Source: Nitrospira sp. (GTDB lineage: Bacteria; Nitrospirota; Nitrospiria; Nitrospirales; Nitrospiraceae). Taken from it: a DNA stretch of 46,011 nucleotides. Every line of letters begins with the position of its first letter. Within the stretch, counting starts at the first letter, position 1. The notes beneath the pieces are model-generated. The model was given only the letters and a program-made list of their open reading frames with translations. It was not told the origin of the DNA and made no database searches. Shown in pieces: positions 24,042-33,851 of the stretch. The DNA lies in contig JACOEH010000040.1 in NCBI GenBank assembly GCA_024998685.1, forward strand, positions 1-46,011, given 5' to 3'. The translations under genes were made by a program, and so were the position numbers.

Positions 24042-24455
24042 ATGCCGACAGAAGACAAATGGAAGGCCAATATGGAAAAGGTGGCCTTCACCAGACAGTT
24101 TCCGGGGCTGTTGCTGGACTGGAAATCGTTCGAAGGCAAAACGGTCCAGGCCGTGATTCCATTGACCGGTAAACCCGGCGCCGCCGTGATCGTTTGTAGC
24201 GATACAACCTTTACCGTAGTTCCCGCGCTTGCCCCTGAACCTTGGACGCTCGGACAGGCCCTCGTCGATGCTCGCGCTCGACTTGAACCGGCGCATCAAG
24301 CCGCTTATGAGGAGTACGATCGCTTAGTAAAGAAAGACAAAGAAGCGTTGAGAACCGCCAGACTGGAAAAGATTCTGGGGGCGATTCACAATAATCTAGC
24401 TCAAATTCCTGAGCTCAAAGAACGGCTCAAAGAACTCGTGAAGGAATGGAAGTGA
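24042..24455 (+). CDS. Unknown protein in redox operon
   Basis: This 137-residue protein is predicted soluble. The first half (FPGLLLDWKSFEGKTVQAVIPL, GAAVIVCSDTTFTVVPAL) reads as beta-strands. The second half is helical (RLEPAHQAAYEEYDRLVKKDKE). The ATG at 24042 or the one at 24072 (preceded by GGAAGG) may be the start. The 3' end overlaps the 4Fe-4S ferredoxin gene by ten bases, so the two are coupled. No family was recognised. Confidence 0.65.
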   Translation: MPTEDKWKANMEKVAFTRQFPGLLLDWKSFEGKTVQAVIPLTGKPGAAVIVCSDTTFTVVPALAPEPWTLGQALVDARARLEPAHQAAYEEYDRLVKKDKEALRTARLEKILGAIHNNLAQIPELKERLKELVKEWK

Positions 24456-24754
24456 GCAGTCTTCCGAATAAGAACATGTTCGAGATCTTCTCGCAAGGTC
24501 TCTTTGAAGGAGTCAAACCCATGTTGGTCGTTCGTGATCACCTCGTCCGCCATCCCGACCGGTGCACTCATCAGGCTGTCTGTGTGCCGATTTGCCCCAC
24601 CGGCGCCTGGCTCTCGACACCTCCCTACAAATTCGATCCATCGCGCTGTCTGGAAAGCTGCCGGCTTTGTCTGGATGCCTGTCCCTCGCAGGCCATGTAT
24701 GCCGTCTTCAAAAAGGGCGATAAACTTTTGGAACCGCAAAAGAAAACGGGGTAG
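24446..24754 (+). CDS. 4Fe-4S ferredoxin, two-cluster type
   Basis: This 102-residue protein has the motifs CTHQAVCVPICP and CLESCRLCLDACP, a pair of 4Fe-4S binding sites within the C-terminal two thirds. The N-terminal extension (about 35 residues) has no signal peptide. The overlap with the preceding gene suggests shared expression. A role as electron carrier in the local redox group is inferred. Confidence 0.88.
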   Translation: MEVSSLPNKNMFEIFSQGLFEGVKPMLVVRDHLVRHPDRCTHQAVCVPICPTGAWLSTPPYKFDPSRCLESCRLCLDACPSQAMYAVFKKGDKLLEPQKKTG

Positions 24755-24808
24755 GCCGGATACTTTCGTGCTACCATAAGGTGGCAATTGTTGCTTCGCT
24801 CTTGATAA

Positions 24809-25861
24809 TCATATGATCTGCTTCCGCAAATGTCCCCAATAAGCAGTCCCAGCGTATCCGCACGCGACAGTGCCGGTCGTCATGGACATAATCTGATAGA
24901 CCCTGCTGCGCGGGATTTTGACCCTTACAGCAGGATTCAATAGATCAGGGGAATTCATGACCAGCTTGAGCGATTCGCCAGCGGACAGGATCGGCCACAT
25001 GCAAGCGAGCCGTAACCGAGTTTCATAACGCGGAATCGCCATCGTGTAGAACCAACCCTGATCAAGATGCTCGACTGTCAAGCGAACGAGTTTATTCAGT
25101 ACAGGTCTTAAGCGAGGAGAATTGTTCTGATCCAGGAGATCCTGCGGCTTCAGCCCCACCTCAGTGAGCATTGTTTCGGGAATGTAGCACCGTCCCCTTT
25201 GTAGGTCATGGGCAATGTCCTTGATGATATTCGTCAATTGCAGCCCCTTGCCGAATCGGACTCCTATTCCCGACATCTGCTGAAGGTTCCAGTTTGCTAA
25301 CGCCTTTCGATGTGCACACATGAGATCGGTCCAGAACTCCCCGACACATCCGGCTACATGATACGTGTATCGATCTAAGTCATCGAACGTCTTGAGCGCG
25401 GTGAGATCCGACACGGAAGCTCCAGGGAACATGCTCAGATCCATCTCCATTCCTTGCGTCAGAGTCGTCATCACCCGCTGAATCCTACGCCGGTCGTCCG
25501 GCGAACAGGTGAGCAACAGTCGGAAACACTCGTCCAACCGTTCGAGCAAGGTTCGCTCAGCCGAATCTCGTTGGAGCGGACCCATGGCCTGTTGGATGGT
25601 ACGGATTTGTGCCCAATCGATCTGATCACCGACAAATTGCTCTCTGAGGCAGTTGAGAAAACTCTGTCTGCGCGATCGATCGATCAATTCCGTATCGGCA
25701 ATCGTATCGGCAGCCCTCGCAAAGAGATAGGCCACTCCCACTTGATTACGCACATTTGCCGGCACGACGACCAATGTTGTGTAGAACAGACGAGAGACCT
25801 GTTTGAGCAGGTCGCGGAGCAGCTCATGTTTAGAAGAGATGGTCGCCTTAGCGGAATCCAT
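24809..25861 (-). CDS. Squalene/phytoene synthase-family protein
   Basis: This 350-residue protein has the two Asp-rich prenyl-diphosphate motifs, DTIAD (residues 57-61) and NIIKDIAHDLQRGRCYIP near 210-227, with the QLTNIIKD helix of the squalene synthase family. It joins two C15 (or C20) prenyl diphosphates head to head. The C-terminal part (YQIMSMTTGTVACGYAG) is helical and may be a membrane contact. Which product is made, squalene or phytoene, cannot be decided from these motifs. No other carotenoid or hopanoid gene lies beside it. Confidence 0.85.
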   Translation of the reverse strand: MDSAKATISSKHELLRDLLKQVSRLFYTTLVVVPANVRNQVGVAYLFARAADTIADTELIDRSRRQSFLNCLREQFVGDQIDWAQIRTIQQAMGPLQRDSAERTLLERLDECFRLLLTCSPDDRRRIQRVMTTLTQGMEMDLSMFPGASVSDLTALKTFDDLDRYTYHVAGCVGEFWTDLMCAHRKALANWNLQQMSGIGVRFGKGLQLTNIIKDIAHDLQRGRCYIPETMLTEVGLKPQDLLDQNNSPRLRPVLNKLVRLTVEHLDQGWFYTMAIPRYETRLRLACMWPILSAGESLKLVMNSPDLLNPAVRVKIPRSRVYQIMSMTTGTVACGYAGTAYWGHLRKQII

Positions 25862-26257
25862 TACGTCACTTCAAGAATGCCGTTCACCCCTTCAGTCGAG
25901 ATAGGGACGGCAAGCGACGGAATCGATGTAGGAATATCGGCAGCCTCTACCAGCGCCGCATCTATCGCCACCAAGAATCCCACTATACAAACACATACGA
26001 ACGCATACCACGATGAATTTCATCCTGTGATTCTTCTAACAGGAAAATCAAGAACCGGTCAACTTTACCTCATAATTTCAGAGATTTCCGTAATCTTGAC
26101 TTCTCACGTTGAGGCCTTATCACTTCTCCTCGACACACCGTACACTGCGTACACTGTGATAGACATGTATCGAACTGTCGGTTTGTGTATAATCAAGGCA
26201 GTCAAGTTATTCACTACCAGGAGTAGTGATGTGCTTGTCTTCTAAGGAGGATTATCG
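25862..26257 (+). promoter_or_regulatory. htpX upstream region with palindrome
   Basis: A TATAAT box lies at 26188-26193, without a good -35. A perfect inverted repeat (TCACTAC-cagga-GTAGTGA) at 26211-26229 lies between it and the start codon, in a position to be an operator or a small leader hairpin. A direct repeat of CGTACACTG occurs further upstream. No reading frame in this stretch looks real. Confidence 0.45.
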
Positions 26258-27151
26258 ATGAAATGGATGAAGGGTATAGGTTTGTTGTTGATCGCCAACA
26301 TTCTGATTATGGTGACGCTTTCGATCACCGTGCCGATAGTGATCAATGTGATTCTTCCGATGTTCGGGATCGATGTTCGAGGGTCGGTCGACCTTTCCAC
26401 CTTGGTGTGGGCCGCCATGTTCGGGTTCGGTGGCGCCTTTATCAGCTTGGCATTCTCAAAGCAAATGGCACGCGCCATGCTGGATTGCCAACAGATTACG
26501 CAACCTCGTTCACACGCTGAACAGGTTATTTACGGCTCTGTGCAAGAAATCGCTCAGCGATTACATATCACGATGCCTGAGGTGTGGGTCTATGACTCAC
26601 CCGATCCCAATGCATTCGCGACAGGACCGAGCAAGAACAATTCCATGGTGGCTGTTTCCACCGGATTGCTGCAGAACCTGAAAGAAGACGAGGTCAAGGC
26701 GGTTTTGGCTCACGAAATGGGTCATGTGTATAACGGCGACATGTTTGCCACAACCGTTCTCGCAGGACTGATGAATACCTTCGTGTATTACATCGCCATG
26801 TGGGTACGGCGTTTCTTCGTAGAACGCGACCAAGCCGCATTAGGGTTCGGCTTGTCGCTAGTGATTCAGATCGTGGTCAGTATATTAGCCGCCATCGTCA
26901 TCAACTGGTTTTCACGTCGTCGGGAGTTTGGAGCCGACGCGTTTGCGGCCAGGGTATACGGTAAGGACTCCATGATCGCTGCGCTTCGAGCGATCGATCG
27001 ATGGGTCACCCGTTCGCAGGTCGAATACTCCTCACAGGATGCGCTTGCCACAATGAAGATCTCAGGTAATTCATCGAGTTTTATGCGTTTATTCTCCACG
27101 CATCCACCGATGGAAGAGCGGATCGCGTCCTTGCAGCGGCTGACAGTCTAG
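26258..27151 (+). CDS. htpX: HtpX-type membrane zinc protease
   Basis: This 297-residue M48 protease removes damaged inner-membrane proteins. Two N-terminal transmembrane helices (residues 7-27 and 37-60) are followed by the zinc motif HEMGH (near 147-151). Two more membrane segments follow, with the third zinc ligand Glu in RRREFGADAFAA. The C-terminal THPPMEERIASLQ is typical of HtpX. AGGAGG precedes ATG. Regulation may involve the palindrome just upstream. Confidence 0.95.
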   Translation: MKWMKGIGLLLIANILIMVTLSITVPIVINVILPMFGIDVRGSVDLSTLVWAAMFGFGGAFISLAFSKQMARAMLDCQQITQPRSHAEQVIYGSVQEIAQRLHITMPEVWVYDSPDPNAFATGPSKNNSMVAVSTGLLQNLKEDEVKAVLAHEMGHVYNGDMFATTVLAGLMNTFVYYIAMWVRRFFVERDQAALGFGLSLVIQIVVSILAAIVINWFSRRREFGADAFAARVYGKDSMIAALRAIDRWVTRSQVEYSSQDALATMKISGNSSSFMRLFSTHPPMEERIASLQRLTV

Positions 27152-27191
27152 CGGAACTCGGTTGGGTTCGAGGGAGGCTCCAGTACTGCCT

Positions 27192-27476
27192 TCAAACTTT
27201 TCGGTAAAATGAGATGTGCTGACGATATTCCTGGACGGCCGCCCACAGGGCGGTCGTCCCCAGCGCAATATTCGCATCAAGAGCAGCCTCGATTTCCGGA
27301 TCGTCAATCTCAACCTCATACCGATCTTGGATATTTGTACGAATCGGCCCCTGCGCGATATCGCGAGGCATAAAGATTTCCTTCCAAACTTCTTTTTCAA
27401 CCAGACAGACATCTCGAAATCGCTCGTACAGCAAGCTCAACTTTTCAGAGTCGGTAATCCGAACGCGCTCTCCCAT
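27192..27476 (-). CDS. Small protein of unknown function
   Basis: This 94-residue soluble protein is acidic and helical with no signal peptide. It is convergent with htpX. A weak GAAAGGG lies before ATG. I recognise no motif, though the frame shows consistent coding character. Confidence 0.5.
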   Translation of the reverse strand: MGERVRITDSEKLSLLYERFRDVCLVEKEVWKEIFMPRDIAQGPIRTNIQDRYEVEIDDPEIEAALDANIALGTTALWAAVQEYRQHISFYRKV

Positions 27477-27762
27477 GAGTCCCTTTCTTCATCAACTTAC
27501 CGGACAGATTGCTCATCCTGAAACAGGGTACCATTGCACGGCAAACTGTGCCGGACCTTCCAAGGGGGGTACCTCAAAGATGAGATAGATTCCAGGAATA
27601 TCCAGCGTGAATATCGAACCAGCTCGGTTGGTTTCTGCCGTTGGTCCTCGGCCACGGAAGTATCGTACTGAGAGGCATCACAAGGGTCAATTACTGCCGG
27701 CATCATCTGAAGAATCTTGTGCCCTATCTGTTCTATGGTAGACTGCTCTTGGCTTTCGGATT
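27477..27762. other. Intergenic, no supported gene
   Basis: A 69-codon minus-strand frame (27497-27706) is open but shows no ribosome site or recognisable content. Divergent promoters for the small protein and the MFS gene probably lie here. Confidence 0.3.
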
Positions 27763-29169
27763 ATGACAGCCCAACCAGCATCGTCGCATTCAGCAGAACA
27801 GATTTCCGGCAACCATCCTCCTTCCATAGACCCACACGAATCCGGTCGGCGCTTTGGCATTCGTGATGGGCTGTTCCAAGCCGTCGCCCAAGGCGGAGGT
27901 GAGCAGTATCTTCCGGCCTTTGCGCTACTCCTTCACGCGACGCCATTCCAATTAAGTCTACTCTCCGCCATTCCCCAACTCTTGGGCACATGGGCTCAGT
28001 TGATTTCCGTCAAACTTTCCCACCGGTTCCCCAATCGAGCTTCCCAAGTGTTTTGGGGCATCATCGGACAATCAGTCGCCTGGATCCCCATCCTTGCGCT
28101 GCCGTTGCTCTGGCCTGACCAAGGGCCATGGCTGCTCATCGCAGCCGTCGCTGTGTATTTCACATTCTCCCATTTCACCTCTCCTGTCTGGAATAGTCTC
28201 ATCACTGACTTGCTCGAACCCAACGAACGGGGCATGTACTTCGCCAGGCGAGCGCAGACCATTGCAATGACCAGTTTTCTCGCACTTTGCCTAGCAGGAT
28301 CCCTGTTGAGCTTTTTCGAGCGACAACAACTCCTTTGGGTAGGCTTTGCCGTGATGTTCCTCATAGCCGCCCTCTGCCGTAGCGCATCCGCTCTCTTGCT
28401 ACGGAATGTAAGCGGCTTACTATCGCATGAGCCCAGCAGCAATCCAACGGGCTTTTTGGTCTTTCTCCGTACCGGCAAATCTGAAAATTTTCGCCGTTTC
28501 TTGCTGTTCTCTGGACTCATGCATGCTGCTGTGCTGGTAGCCGGTCCGTTCTTCGTCATTTACCTGCTTCAGGATCTCCACCTCGCTCATTGGCAATATG
28601 GAACCTGGTTGGCCGCCGGCATCATCGGACAATTCATGACCTTGCCGACCTGGGGACAGTTCGGCGATCGCTTTGGGAATAAGACGTTGCTCTCTTTCAC
28701 CGGACTACTCGTCGCGTTCCTACCGATGTTATACCTGTTCGGCACTTCATGGCCGTTTCTTGTCACTGTGAACTTCTTCGGAGGTGTGGTCTGGGCAGGA
28801 CTCGGGCTTGGGCTGAATAATTATGTCTTTGATGCGGTACAGCCGACAGATCGCGCAAAGGCAGTTGCCGTTTCAAGTATTGTCAACGCCATCGGCTGGA
28901 CCATAGGAACAGTCATTGGGAGTTGGTTAGTCAGCACGATCCCAGCAGTGCTACAGGTTGGAGCTTTGACTTTGAAGCCTGCTTCTAACCTCCCGTTTAT
29001 CTTCTTTCTTTCCGGTCTGCTTCGCTTGATTGTCTCGGCGACACTCCTCAGGACCTTTCATGAGCCTCGTGAAGTGGAACACCGCGCTCATCATCGATTG
29101 TTGTGGGAACTGCCGCTGTTGAAGCCCTTGCGACAATTCTCACACCGGGCGATCAACACAAATCAGTAA
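27763..29169 (+). CDS. MFS permease
   Basis: This 468-residue protein has about twelve hydrophobic segments in two halves with a central cytoplasmic loop, as in the major facilitator superfamily. The N-terminal tail is 35-40 residues. The loop after TM2 carries KLSHRFPNRASQ, a loose version of the MFS motif A. In the second half WGQFGDRFGNKTLL repeats the same motif. The segment FFGGVVWAGLGLGLNNYVFDAV is a typical membrane helix pair. Its substrate cannot be read from sequence; no linked gene gives a hint. Confidence 0.82.
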   Translation: MTAQPASSHSAEQISGNHPPSIDPHESGRRFGIRDGLFQAVAQGGGEQYLPAFALLLHATPFQLSLLSAIPQLLGTWAQLISVKLSHRFPNRASQVFWGIIGQSVAWIPILALPLLWPDQGPWLLIAAVAVYFTFSHFTSPVWNSLITDLLEPNERGMYFARRAQTIAMTSFLALCLAGSLLSFFERQQLLWVGFAVMFLIAALCRSASALLLRNVSGLLSHEPSSNPTGFLVFLRTGKSENFRRFLLFSGLMHAAVLVAGPFFVIYLLQDLHLAHWQYGTWLAAGIIGQFMTLPTWGQFGDRFGNKTLLSFTGLLVAFLPMLYLFGTSWPFLVTVNFFGGVVWAGLGLGLNNYVFDAVQPTDRAKAVAVSSIVNAIGWTIGTVIGSWLVSTIPAVLQVGALTLKPASNLPFIFFLSGLLRLIVSATLLRTFHEPREVEHRAHHRLLWELPLLKPLRQFSHRAINTNQ

Positions 29170-29384
29170 GGACCGACTCCGGAGTCGACCGCTCGATTCT
29201 TCTCCTCTTGCTTGAGTTTTTCGAACCCTTTATCAGCATTGCTTCGAACCTGGTCTGGCGTCACTGTCGGTGCAGGTTTCTGCGCTCCGCCGGCGCAGCT
29301 TCCCATAGCCAGCAACAACACCCCTATTCCAGTCACGATCACCCCATGCTTCCACTCCGTCCGCCATGTCGCCTTCTCCAGCAT
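29163..29384 (-). CDS. Small lipoprotein of unknown function
   Basis: This protein of about 73 residues has a hydrophobic segment ending in LLAMGSC, a plausible lipobox, then a short Lys/Glu-rich helix. GGGAGGG precedes the ATG at 29384; a GTG two codons earlier is the alternative. Its 3' end overlaps the convergent MFS gene by seven bases. Confidence 0.6.
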   Translation of the reverse strand: MLEKATWRTEWKHGVIVTGIGVLLLAMGSCAGGAQKPAPTVTPDQVRSNADKGFEKLKQEEKNRAVDSGVGPY

Positions 29385-29473
29385 ACCCACCCTCCCTTTG
29401 TCATGATCGCCATACGATTCGAGCTATATCATATCACTCTTCGTCTGAACCCGGATTCCGCAGTAGAGTTCAG

Positions 29474-29809
29474 TTAGGGTGAGGCTCCTGACCTCTGGAA
29501 CACCGGCGCGACGATCGGTACGGTGGGGTGCGATGCATGAGCGGAGGCATACTCCTCGTCATCGGCCTCACTCAGATCCCAGTCCAACTGCGCCGCAAGA
29601 GGCACCCACTCGGAGATGGTCCATAACCGCTGGAGAAACTCCGTCCGTTCCTCGGGGGGCACGGCGAATCTGATGCCAAGCCGTCTGGCTTTGGGAATCA
29701 GATCGGCCCCGACCAGGAAGACTCGATCCCGGATCGCGCGCAGCCGCCGTTCAAACCAACACGCCGGAAGCACCGTCTCCCGAAACCCCATCAAGAGGTT
29801 ATAGAGCAC
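29474..29809 (-). CDS. Unknown protein, end of OPT operon
   Basis: This 111-residue soluble protein has no signal peptide. The first codon is GTG inside the end of the OPT gene (11-base overlap); ATG six codons later is an alternative. A helical half (FERRLRAIRDRVFLVGADLIPKARRLG) is followed by an acidic part (DWDLSEADDEEYASAHASH). Coupling to the transporter suggests a related role, but I do not recognise a family. Confidence 0.55.
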   Translation of the reverse strand: MLYNLLMGFRETVLPACWFERRLRAIRDRVFLVGADLIPKARRLGIRFAVPPEERTEFLQRLWTISEWVPLAAQLDWDLSEADDEEYASAHASHPTVPIVAPVFQRSGASP

Positions 29810-31793
29810 GCAGCCGGTCCGAGGATGTCGGAATGGTCCGTCCGTGCCCCGCCCCGATCCGATAGAGTGCGAATCCCACCACGGCCATCATGGCAAGACC
29901 GGGCCAGCCACCGAACGGAGGAACGGCAAACATCGTAAATGGGTCGGCGCTGATGCCGGGCCACAGGGCGGCGAGCGCGACCGGCAGCGCAAGCATGATG
30001 CCCATCAAGGCTTCGCCGGTGATCAGTCCGGCGGCAAAGAGCAACCCTCGGTGCGACGGTTCACGCTCCTCACCCGTTCGTCTATGCGCCAACGCCGCGA
30101 TCGCGCCACCCAGAAAAATGGTCGCCGAAAGCTTCAGCGGCAGATAGATGCCGAGTGCCACGGCAAGCACGGGCAATCGCAATGCACTGCTACGGAGTTC
30201 TTGCCGTCGATCAATCAGAATGATCAGTATTCCGATTCCAGCACCCAGTCCTACGAGTGGCCAAGGCAATCCCGCTCCGAACACGCTTCTTGTGAGGTTA
30301 GCCATTAGGGTGGCCTGTGGCGCACTGAGCGGATGTGGATGGCTGCTCGTCGGTTCGCCGATTCCATACTTGGCCTGGAGGAGAGACAGAACCGGCACGA
30401 GGACCAGGGCGCCGGTCAATACCCCGACGACTTGCATGACTTGTTGTTTCCATGGCGTCGCCCCGACCAGATGGCCTGTCTTGAGATCTTGGAGATTGTC
30501 TCCGCCCATCGCGGCGGCGCAACAGACGACTGCTCCGATCACCAATGCGGCCGCCGGTCCTGCCGGATGTCCGGCTCCCATGAAGAACACGAGCAGCAGA
30601 GCGGCGATCATAATAGTGGCAATCGTCACGCCTGAGACGGGGTTGCTCGAACTTCCGACCATCCCGGCCATATAGGCGGCAACCGACGAGAAAAGAAAGG
30701 CGGCAAGTGCCATCACGATCGTCATCAACAAACCGAGAAGATAATTGTCCACGACCGTCGAATAGATCCAAGCCATCGGCAGGAGCGATAGGGCAAACGG
30801 CACCACGATCCACAGGAACGGCGCGTCCTGTTCCGTCCGTAGCAAGCCCGGCGTGTTTTCCGGCGCCTCGGATGCGCGATAACGCGCTCGGAGCGTGATG
30901 AGACTTTTCCAGACCGGCTCACGTAATTTCATGACCGTCCATAGCCCGCCGGTCAACATCGCTCCAATGCCGACGTATCGAATCTGCCCGCTCCAGATCG
31001 ACATCGCCGCCGCAAGGCCCGTCCGATCCGGCGGCAGCCCATGGACGAGTCCATAAGCGGGCATCAGAATCACCCATCCGATGACGCCCCCAAGAAAAAC
31101 CACCGCGGCTGTTTGTAAACCGATGATAAATCCAACTGCAAGGAGCGCCGGTGAAAGATTGAGGCCTGCATAGAAAACGGTGCGTCCGGTCTGTGCGGCC
31201 CCTTCCACAGACTCCCCCCACAATCGGAGGCCGCTTTCGCAGAACTTCACGAGGCTTCCCAGTAGAGCAGCCGACAGCAGCGATTGAAAATCCCTTGTTG
31301 ATTTGCGTGACTCGGTTGCGCTCCGTTCCGCTGCGCCGACCTTGAGGACTTCCGCCGTCGCTACTCCTTCAGGAAACCGCAAACGAGCCGTGACAATCAA
31401 CGCCCGCCGCAGCGGAATTGTAAAGAGCACGCCGAGCAGCCCGCCGACCGCAGCGATGAGAACGGTCTGCCGGTAGTCAAATTCCGACCAATATCCGACC
31501 AGCAGGAGCGCGGGAATCGTGAAAATGACGCCGGCCGCCAATGCTTCCCCCGATGAAGCCGCGGTTTGAACGATATTGTTTTCGAGAATGTTCGACTCAC
31601 GGAAGAATCGTAGAATCGCCATGGAAGCGACTGCTGCAGGGATCGACGCAGACACCGTCATGCCGGCAAACAAGCCAAGATAGGCATTGGCGGCCGCCAA
31701 GACCGCTGCCAGGATAATCGATAAGAGGACCGCTTTAACGGTAATCTCAGGAAGGGTAACGGTGGCAGGGACGAGAGGCTGGGGCTCGTTCAT
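29799..31793 (-). CDS. OPT-family oligopeptide or metal-chelate transporter
   Basis: This protein of about 664 residues has roughly 14-16 hydrophobic segments. Characteristic OPT segments include LAAANAYLGLFAGMTVSASIPAAV near the N terminus and GSSSNPVSGVTIATI in the middle. The C-terminal half has the motif GGDNLQDLKTGHLVGATPWKQQ. OPT proteins import small peptides or metal-siderophore complexes with protons. The ATG at 31793 (MNEPQ) was chosen over an in-frame ATG ten codons upstream because the family aligns from there. It lies directly downstream of the DEAD-box gene and may be cotranscribed with it. Confidence 0.9.
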   Translation of the reverse strand: MNEPQPLVPATVTLPEITVKAVLLSIILAAVLAAANAYLGLFAGMTVSASIPAAVASMAILRFFRESNILENNIVQTAASSGEALAAGVIFTIPALLLVGYWSEFDYRQTVLIAAVGGLLGVLFTIPLRRALIVTARLRFPEGVATAEVLKVGAAERSATESRKSTRDFQSLLSAALLGSLVKFCESGLRLWGESVEGAAQTGRTVFYAGLNLSPALLAVGFIIGLQTAAVVFLGGVIGWVILMPAYGLVHGLPPDRTGLAAAMSIWSGQIRYVGIGAMLTGGLWTVMKLREPVWKSLITLRARYRASEAPENTPGLLRTEQDAPFLWIVVPFALSLLPMAWIYSTVVDNYLLGLLMTIVMALAAFLFSSVAAYMAGMVGSSSNPVSGVTIATIMIAALLLVFFMGAGHPAGPAAALVIGAVVCCAAAMGGDNLQDLKTGHLVGATPWKQQVMQVVGVLTGALVLVPVLSLLQAKYGIGEPTSSHPHPLSAPQATLMANLTRSVFGAGLPWPLVGLGAGIGILIILIDRRQELRSSALRLPVLAVALGIYLPLKLSATIFLGGAIAALAHRRTGEEREPSHRGLLFAAGLITGEALMGIMLALPVALAALWPGISADPFTMFAVPPFGGWPGLAMMAVVGFALYRIGAGHGRTIPTSSDRLRAL

Positions 31794-31834
31794 GATAGAT
31801 GGCCATGATAGTCGGCCTTCCATGCTTGCACAAG

Positions 31835-33565
31835 CTACTCGCGAAACAGGCGTACGGGCACTCTTCGGCCCTTGATGCGGGCGCGGCCGAGTACCTCGAT
31901 AATGCCTGAGGCCATGGATGCCGGTACATCAACGATGGAAAACCGATGTTCGATTTCAATGGTCCCGATGGCGTTAGAGTTGATCCTCGCTTCATTGGCG
32001 ATTGCCCCCACCAAATCGCCGGGTCTGATGCCTGCCTCACGCCCCACCCCGATATACAGGCGCGCCATCTCAGCCGTTCGCTTATCTTGCCGCGTCCGTC
32101 CCGCCGGCGGACGTCCCACTCCGGACGATCCACTATGACCCCGACCATCTGAATGCCGTGCCTCCCGAATAGACCGTCCAAATTCCGGCGGCCTGACAGG
32201 AATCTCCTGCTCCTGACGCTCCCCGCCTTGTGCGCGAACCAACAGCTTCAACGCCGCTGCCGCAACTTCCTCCGGTGGATGGGCGGAGAGTCTCTCGACG
32301 AGGCGCTTGAACGCGTCCAGCGGTCCATCGCGTAAGACCTGTTCCACTGCGGCCTGCACGCGATCCAGCTGCCTGGCACGGAGATCGGACACACTCGGGA
32401 TCGGCAGAACGGCGACCCGGGCTTTCGTGTGCTGTTCAATGGACCGTAGTAAGCGTTGTTCACGTGGATCGAGGATGGTGATTGCCGCACCCTCCCGACC
32501 GGCCCGCCCGGTCCGTCCGATCCGATGGACATAGATTTCAGCGGAAGACGGCAGGTCGTAATTGATCACGTGTGATACCTGCGGAATATCCAGCCCGCGT
32601 GCCGCTACATCCGTCGCCACCAGTAATTCGGTTTGCCCGGCCTTGAACGCCTGCATGACACGGTCCCGCTGTCCCTGACTCATGCCACCATGGATGGCCT
32701 CGGCTCGATGACCACGGCCTGTCAGCATTGCCGTCACTTCATCGACTTCCAGTCTGGTTCTGCAGAAGACCAACGCGGAGTTCGCGCCTGCCACCTCGAT
32801 GACGCGGGCGAGGGCCGCAGCCCGATACGGCCTCGCGACGATATGCGCCGTCTGCTGGACACGTGGAGCCGTGCCGGCCTTGACCGGTTCTTTGGCAATA
32901 GTGATTTCGATCGGGTTTTGAAGATGCCGATGGGCGATCGCGCGGATTCTTGGAGGAATTGTCGCTGAGAACAGGGCTGTCTGCTTCGTCTTGGGTGTCC
33001 CGACCAGGATCGCGTCGAGATCCTCCGCAAATCCCATGTCGAGCATTTCATCTGCTTCGTCCAATACGACGATTCTCACTTCTTGTAGCTTCAGCGTGCC
33101 ACGGCGAATATGATCCAGTGCCCGACCCGGTGTGGCGACGACGACGTCGACTCCCCGCTTCAGCGCGTGCAACTGCGGACCGATCGCTTGTCCGCCGTAC
33201 ACCGGTAACACACTCACTTGTAATTCCTTTCCGTACCGCTGCACCGCTTCCCCGACTTGAATCGCCAATTCGCGGGTCGGGACAAGCACAAGCGCCGAAG
33301 GACGTACCCTCGCGGCATGACTGAGTCGCTGCAGCATCGGTAATGCAAAGGCCGCCGTCTTGCCTGTGCCGGTCGCCGCCTGTCCCAGCAGATCCCGGCC
33401 TGCGAGGAGCGGGGGAATCGCTTCGCGTTGTATGGGAGTGGGTTCCTCATAGCCCAGCGTTTCCAATGTTGCGAGTAGCGGCGCTTCAAGTCCTAAGGCA
33501 ACGAAGCCGGGTGAAAAGCCCGTGACAGTCGGAACGGCGGACTCTGAGGAGGAACCATGTTTCAT
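31835..33565 (-). CDS. DEAD-box RNA helicase with DbpA-type C-terminal domain
   Basis: This 576-residue helicase has the Q motif (GYEEPTPIQREAIPPLL), motif I ATGTGKT, PTRELAIQ, DEAD (VVLDEADEM), SAT and HRIGRTGRAG. After residue 440 an Arg-rich linker leads to a DbpA RNA-binding domain (ARLYIGVGREAGIRPGDLVGAI). The arrangement resembles CsdA/DeaD, which remodel rRNA and mRNA structures at low temperature. GAAAGGCG lies before the ATG. The 285-base region upstream may include a cold-responsive leader, but no such element was identified. Confidence 0.93.
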   Translation of the reverse strand: MKHGSSSESAVPTVTGFSPGFVALGLEAPLLATLETLGYEEPTPIQREAIPPLLAGRDLLGQAATGTGKTAAFALPMLQRLSHAARVRPSALVLVPTRELAIQVGEAVQRYGKELQVSVLPVYGGQAIGPQLHALKRGVDVVVATPGRALDHIRRGTLKLQEVRIVVLDEADEMLDMGFAEDLDAILVGTPKTKQTALFSATIPPRIRAIAHRHLQNPIEITIAKEPVKAGTAPRVQQTAHIVARPYRAAALARVIEVAGANSALVFCRTRLEVDEVTAMLTGRGHRAEAIHGGMSQGQRDRVMQAFKAGQTELLVATDVAARGLDIPQVSHVINYDLPSSAEIYVHRIGRTGRAGREGAAITILDPREQRLLRSIEQHTKARVAVLPIPSVSDLRARQLDRVQAAVEQVLRDGPLDAFKRLVERLSAHPPEEVAAAALKLLVRAQGGERQEQEIPVRPPEFGRSIREARHSDGRGHSGSSGVGRPPAGRTRQDKRTAEMARLYIGVGREAGIRPGDLVGAIANEARINSNAIGTIEIEHRFSIVDVPASMASGIIEVLGRARIKGRRVPVRLFRE

Positions 33566-33851
33566 AGGTATTCAGCGCCTTTCGACGATGATCGTGAAAT
33601 CATGAAGAATGTGGGACGACGACTCACAGAAGGCTTGATGGTACGTTGAATGAAGCGGTAGTGCAAGATCGGGTCGAGACGAGTGCGGAAGGAAAGAGAA
33701 ATGTTCAGTCCGCCGGACAGAGATGAGTATCTCGGAGAGGATTACTTCCACGGGCGGACAGGACGTCGGAGACCCGCCCACCCACATACCGTCAACTTCT
33801 CATACAAGTCTCCCCTCTGCGGCGACGCAGCCTGACAGAGACCTGTTGCTC

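Noticed and set aside
27497-27706. 69-codon minus-strand frame
   Set aside because: No supporting signal and it lies in a probable divergent promoter region.
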